From: Paramacrobiotus richtersi
Lineage: Eukaryota; Tardigrada; Eutardigrada; Parachela; Macrobiotidae
Length of the DNA stretch: 22,571 nt
Direction of reading: 5' to 3'
Assembly (NCBI GenBank): GCA_034698045.1
Contig: JAQGAU010000931.1
Coordinates: forward strand, 1-22,571
The notes beneath the pieces are model-generated. The model saw only the letters and a list, made by a program, of their open reading frames with translations. It searched no databases and was not told the origin of the DNA. A program made the position numbers and the translations under genes. Below are positions 19,603 to 22,571 of the stretch, one piece after another. The first letter of the stretch is position 1. The number at the start of each line of letters is the position of its first letter.

Positions 19603-22571
19603 CTAAAATACAACACAAATGTAACAGTGGCAGAAAATTGCGGCTGTAGAATTGCGGTTCTTACTTGTCGGAAACACGGAAAATATTCCGCTGCATGCTG
19701 CTCAGTCCGTCCACGTTAGAGCACATAATGCGCGATAAACTGCTTTTCTTTATTTGTCGAATTTGTTCTAAACAAACAGCATAATTTTTACAATTTTTAA
19801 CATGTTCTATATTTTATGTGTGCATTTGATAATTTTACGATATTCAGTTTCTTTGTAGGAGTCGTGCACTACACCTTCTAACGCATCATCTCTGCCATAA
19901 ATGGCCAAAATCAGCCCAAAAAAATAACAAGCAGTACCTGAAACATGTCGAAAATCATTACAGTTCGTCACTCAGTTCATCTGCGTGTACCTGTTGTAAA
20001 CGCCGAGGGAAGCGGAACTTTGTGGTCAAACCAGAATCGGTCGCCGAAGCGTGTCCGATAAAACTGCTCCCCGATAATGCAGGCAAAGGTTGGACCCACT
20101 CGTCCACCGGCTACGTGGTTCTCAATGGTCCCGCCCACGAACAAGTCAATGTCCTCAACGGATCTACAAGATAGATGTTTTGCTACCAAAGAAAACACAA
20201 AACATCCCGAACGATAAGTGTATGTATGAATTAGTTGGGACAATCAGTGGTTAGTTACATGCGATATCTTTGCATTACGAAACAACCAGTTAACCACGTG
20301 AAGGGCGAATTTTAGTGAAATTCATGGCAAGATGAGAGATGTTGCCGTTGCACTAAGGGAACCCATAAACAGCACCCCGCACACTAGCTTCACGGGGAAA
20401 GACATGGATCTACAGTGACCATGTCCGTTTGTATGCGGTTATTGCGCAATATGGTCAAAAGCTTAAACGGCATCTGTTCGGCCAAGAGCATATTCATACG
20501 TACACGTATACGTGTACGTACGAATATGCTCTTGGTTGGCCCTTGTACGTATGAGTATGCTCTTGGTTCAGCTTCAAACTTGCACGTTCATATTGCTCAA
20601 CCAGTGAGCCAACGACAGTGCGCACAAACGAGAAAAGGATACTGTAGCTCCACTTATTAGTCGCTTTCGAAGCCAATGGTGGCGTAATATTTGTTGTGAG
20701 CATATACCACGGCGAACTTACAACTTTCGCAAACAAACTACTATAAACTCAGCGATAAATAAAGTAGTCAACAAAATTTTTTGTGGAATATTCACTAAAT
20801 CACCAGATAAGCTAATCAAATCCGCTGTAGCACTATCTACCTCCTCCTTCTCCGCTCACCTGTAAACCTTCTCCAGACTGTCCACAACCTTCTCCGGCAT
20901 GATCCCCAACTTTCTTAACTCTCCAAAATCTTTCGGCACCCTTAACCGACACAGATCCCGGTACTGGACCCAGGGCTGCAAGCCATGATCCCGCCCCCTC
21001 TGGATATCGATGGCCGGCAGATCCAGTCCAAACTGACTGGGGAACACTTGAAAGAGGTGATTCTGCGTCTCCTGCGTGAAGTGGCGGTCCATCTTGTCCC
21101 AGGCCCCGGCGGCCATGCCCGCCGCGCACTGCGTCATGTAGTAGCCCTGGTACAGGTCGAAGGGGTTGAAGAACGAGTCCCGGAAGCGTTTGGAGCCGGC
21201 GCGGGTCAGGTCGGCGTTGCGGAGGGCGAGGATGGGCGGGATGGTCGAGTGGAGACGGAAGGCGGCCACGGCGAACTCCAAGGTGATGGCCGGGTTCAGG
21301 GTGATGTCGTAGGGCTGGGCATGGGTACGGGAGGTGGAGAGGTTGAAGTTGCGGAGGAGCGAATCACCCAGGATTAACGGCAAATATTCCTGAAAAGCAG
21401 AAGATTATAAGCTACTGTGTTTACTACAACGAAAGCCATCCTAGTTTAGACACTCACATCTTTAAAAATGTTAAAGGTTAGGATTACCTTCGATCACCGG
21501 TAAGCGAGGCCGTTGAATAGCAAACAAAACGCCATGGGTTCTAAAGTTCGCATTAAGAAAATGCGGTACCAGACCCTCTATTTAGAGAAAAGTAACCAAA
21601 CGCAGACTTTCTTTGCTCTACGGTCAATTATGTACCTAACATACAAGAGTAAATGTGTACCGAATAAGGCCGAAGTATGGTCACCGCCCCGGGATTGTCC
21701 AACCACGACGTTAACAAAAATTTTCCATTTTGAGTGTCTTAAAAATACGGGCACTTTTTCTGTTGACACAGAAAAGACGGAAGTCTCTTATGTTTCTCGA
21801 AAAAAATTAGCAGGTTTATGTATATGTTCCTTACTGTTCCACACTAAAAAACTATACTTCTACTGATTTGTCACAACCATGGGAAAACTGTAGCGAATGA
21901 ACATTTCGCCGGATTCATTGGACTGAATTGCCACTATACTACGATTCCATGACAAGTATGTACTGCAACCATCTCATCAGACATCAATCAAGTAAGGCAG
22001 GTACCGAATTCATTTTAAAGGGAAACGTTAGGGGCAAATCAAACGGCTAATCAATCCAACGGCTAATCAATCCAATGTAAGGGCGTGGCTCAACCAAATC
22101 AGAAGAGAAACTTTGTAGGAAATGAGTCGCAAAACTATAAGCTTACAGAAATTACAGAATCACTTCCAAGAGTTTCCGCAATCATATATCCATACCTGAA
22201 ACACAATATGCTGCAGCTGTGCCCCGACGATTCGTCTCGCTTCCTGGTACAATCTCTCATCATCCCACTGCGGATTAATCGTCGCTAACAAGCTGGCCAG
22301 GTTGTTGTGATGTCGCATGAAGATGGTATGTAACAGCGTCAGTCCCGGCTAACAAAACCAACCAAATTTAAAACACTGAATGGTTAGGCCATTACACTGT
22401 CCAGTTAACCTGCACGTTGACCCGCTTGTCCCCGCCTTTGAAGCACTGCAGTCCGGCGGGATGCGAGGGGCATCCGGCTGCGTCGGTGGGGAGTAACGCG
22501 TACTGCGGCGCTTGCCAGTAGGGGCGAGTGGTTTTCAGTTGACCGCAGACGAAGAGACGCAGGTTGGCAGC
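19530..22571 (-). CDS. Animal haem peroxidase, intact 3' two-thirds of gene (exons A-F), 5' end off window
   Basis: This is a member of the animal haem peroxidase superfamily, which oxidises substrates with hydrogen peroxide at a haem and is usually secreted. Six exons join in phase: complement(19530..19602, 19665..19767, 19991..20163, 20860..21389, 22196..22348, 22410..>22571), giving 398 codons including TAA. Every intron has GT-AG ends (61, 806, 696, 223 and 62 bases, in gene order). Landmarks in order are GGDKR (distal Arg), [53 protein letters not shown] (proximal His), [54 protein letters not shown] and [14 protein letters not shown]. The order and spacing match peroxidasin, peroxinectin and chorion peroxidase types. 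The propeptide, signal peptide and distal His exon would lie beyond 22571. Two oddities are Val where the haem-ester Glu usually sits (VNVQ) and a proximal-His motif one residue short. The subfamily is not resolved. Confidence 0.95.
19665..19767 (-). CDS. Haem peroxidase exon E
   Basis: This 103-base exon joins codon G|AA and reads [21 protein letters not shown], then [13 protein letters not shown]. It matches the family's 'Q...IRK.SL.RI.CDN..I' region near the C-terminus. The acceptor is GTTTAG and the donor AA|GTAAGA. Exons with the same layout are found at 16373-16475 (open), 10121-10223 (stop, donor lost), 5446-5553 (insertion and stop) and 7583-7661 (5' end missing). Confidence 0.92.
19991..20163 (-). 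CDS. Haem peroxidase exon D
   Basis: This 173-base exon (phase 2 in, phase 1 out) completes R across the junction and reads [20 protein letters not shown], then [13 protein letters not shown] and [20 protein letters not shown]. These are the standard C-terminal half motifs of animal haem peroxidases. The acceptor is TTGTAG and the donor G|GTACAC. Homologous exons occur at 10536-10708 (with a stop) and 16657-16718 (3' end only). Internally deleted remnants lie near 1683-1722 and 8026-8058. Confidence 0.95.
20482..20535. repeat. 54-bp near-perfect palindrome with adjacent third arm
   Basis: Positions 20482-20508 pair with 20509-20535 with one mismatch (20496/20521) and no loop. The centre is TACACGTATACGTGTA. 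A third, direct copy of the right arm (GTACGTATGAGTATGCTCTT) follows at about 20545-20564. It lies in the intron between exons C and D of the intact gene. It could extrude as a cruciform or fold in RNA; function unknown. Confidence 0.85.
20860..21389 (-). CDS. Haem peroxidase exon C (catalytic core with proximal histidine)
   Basis: This 530-base exon begins [15 protein letters not shown] after a strong acceptor (CTTTTCAG) and ends VDSLEKVYR with donor AG|GTGAGC (phase 2). It encodes the proximal haem side. [14 protein letters not shown] carries the probable haem-ligand His, about residue 44 of the exon. FFNPFDLYQ..., [17 protein letters not shown] and the following Cys (YRDLC) are family hallmarks. 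The His lies in F-R-L-H-S, one residue shorter than the common F-R-x-G-H spacing. The exon is strikingly GC-rich compared with the AT-rich introns on either side. It has no counterpart in any other copy in the window. Confidence 0.94.
21390..22195 (-). other. Intron B-C of the intact gene
   Basis: This 806-base intron has donor GTATGG and acceptor CTTTTCAG. About 21790-21960 resembles the DNA left of exon B in copies 1-3 (2270-2408, 8450-8607, 11235-11398): 'actgatttgtc.caaa', 'aaaactgtarcg' and a GCCACTRTACTACGATT motif. A plus-strand open frame of 117 codons (21513-21866) is not preserved in those relatives and is probably chance. Confidence 0.7.
22196..22348 (-). CDS. Haem peroxidase exon B
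   Basis: This 153-base exon is phase 0 at both ends and encodes 51 residues from [16 protein letters not shown] to QLQHIVFQ. The acceptor is TTAG|CCG and the donor CAG|GTATGG. It holds the conserved [20 protein letters not shown] block, which in family structures forms a long helix on the distal side. The family's usual M/L-R-E-H-N-R is replaced by M-R-H-H-N-N. The next exon begins with GAA TAT TTG, which completes the family's usual join into EYLPLILG. Confidence 0.93.
22410..22571 (-). CDS. Haem peroxidase exon A (partial at window edge)
   Basis: This stretch encodes 54 residues and runs off the right edge. It starts at [16 protein letters not shown] and ends [12 protein letters not shown]. 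In family members this is the part just after the S-x-V-Y-G-S motif and leads into the distal-side helix. The Arg of GGDKR aligns with the catalytic distal Arg (Arg239 of myeloperoxidase). The residue three further on, normally Glu (haem ester), is Val. The donor is CAG|GTTAAC (phase 0). The damaged copies at 11708-11892 and 2738-2913 suggest the full exon is 185 bases and begins after an ATAG acceptor. Confidence 0.9.

Larger units (their letters stand above)
1188..21943. repeat. Interspersed short motif, about GGAATCGTAGTAYAGTGGC, some 27 copies on both strands
   Basis: Plus-orientation cores begin at 3110, 4712, 6424, 6649, 9419, 12083, 12783, 14017, 15631 and 17951. Minus-orientation cores (seen as GCCRCTRYACTACGA) begin at 1188, 2394, 4068, 5129, 5676, 7256, 8593, 9805, 11384, 13403, 14644, 16049, 17038, 18446, 19321 and 21929, with a degenerate one at 18279. 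Some are multiplied by the segmental duplications, but at least eight contexts look independent. The core TAGTAYAGTGG resembles a tRNA-type internal promoter A box. No complete tRNA fold or consistent partner box is evident. Function unknown. Confidence 0.7.

Noticed and set aside
20985..21377. Open plus-strand frame of 130 codons
   Set aside because: It is the antisense of exon C. The GC-rich exon keeps the opposite strand free of stops, and its translation has low-complexity G/E/V content with no family motif.
21513..21866. Open plus-strand frame of 117 codons in intron B-C
   Set aside because: There is no recognisable domain, and the related DNA next to exon B in copies 1-3 does not keep the frame, so it is most likely chance.
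1188..21943. CRISPR-like or satellite array made of the recurring motif
   Set aside because: Copies are on both strands with irregular spacing of hundreds of bases and no spacers. The host is a eukaryote by gene structure.

Overview
The window is animal genomic DNA. It contains several-exon genes with GT-AG introns of about 60 to 800 bases, an AT-rich background, decayed transposon pieces and no operon-like packing. I cannot name the phylum; an invertebrate is the most economical guess. The dominant content is a family of animal haem peroxidase genes (myeloperoxidase/peroxidasin/peroxinectin superfamily), all on the minus strand, so each gene reads from high to low coordinates.

One copy, at the right edge, is intact as far as it can be seen. 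Its last six exons (called A to F here) lie at 22410-22571 (continuing off the edge), 22196-22348, 20860-21389, 19991-20163, 19665-19767 and 19530-19602. They join in frame, with 397 codons plus a stop. They carry the peroxidase landmarks in order: the GGDKR distal arginine, [29 protein letters not shown], a proximal-histidine region, [41 protein letters not shown] and RFGDRFW.

To the left lie at least five damaged copies or fragments. Copy 1 (about 1364-2913), copy 2 (about 7452-9112) and copy 3 (about 9989-11892) keep exons A, B and F and remnants of D and/or E, but all three lack the large catalytic exon C and carry stops, frameshifts or lost splice sites. A fragment at 5315-5553 keeps exons E and F. 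A fragment at 16244-16718 keeps the end of D plus E and F, with clean reading frames and splice sites. Non-coding flanks were copied along with the exons: a downstream (3') block occurs about seven times, a further block (about 4255-4950, 6790-7080, 15345-15840, 17840-18300) three or four times, and a boundary block (about 550-760 and 9380-9600) twice. The region looks like a tandem gene array that expanded after exon C was lost in one lineage and is now decaying.

Other content: the C-terminal remnant of a non-LTR retrotransposon polyprotein on the plus strand (16999-17462); a 166-base foldback MITE (4339-4504) whose empty target is preserved in the duplicated copy near 15444; a 54-base near-perfect palindrome in an intron (20482-20535); a pair of GC-rich exon-like blocks of unknown identity (13704-13830 and 14979-15205, minus); and a short motif close to GGAATCGTAGTAYAGTGGC that recurs about 27 times on both strands and is not explained by any of the above. 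The 5' end and promoter of the intact gene are outside the window. All comparisons were made by eye, without database searches.
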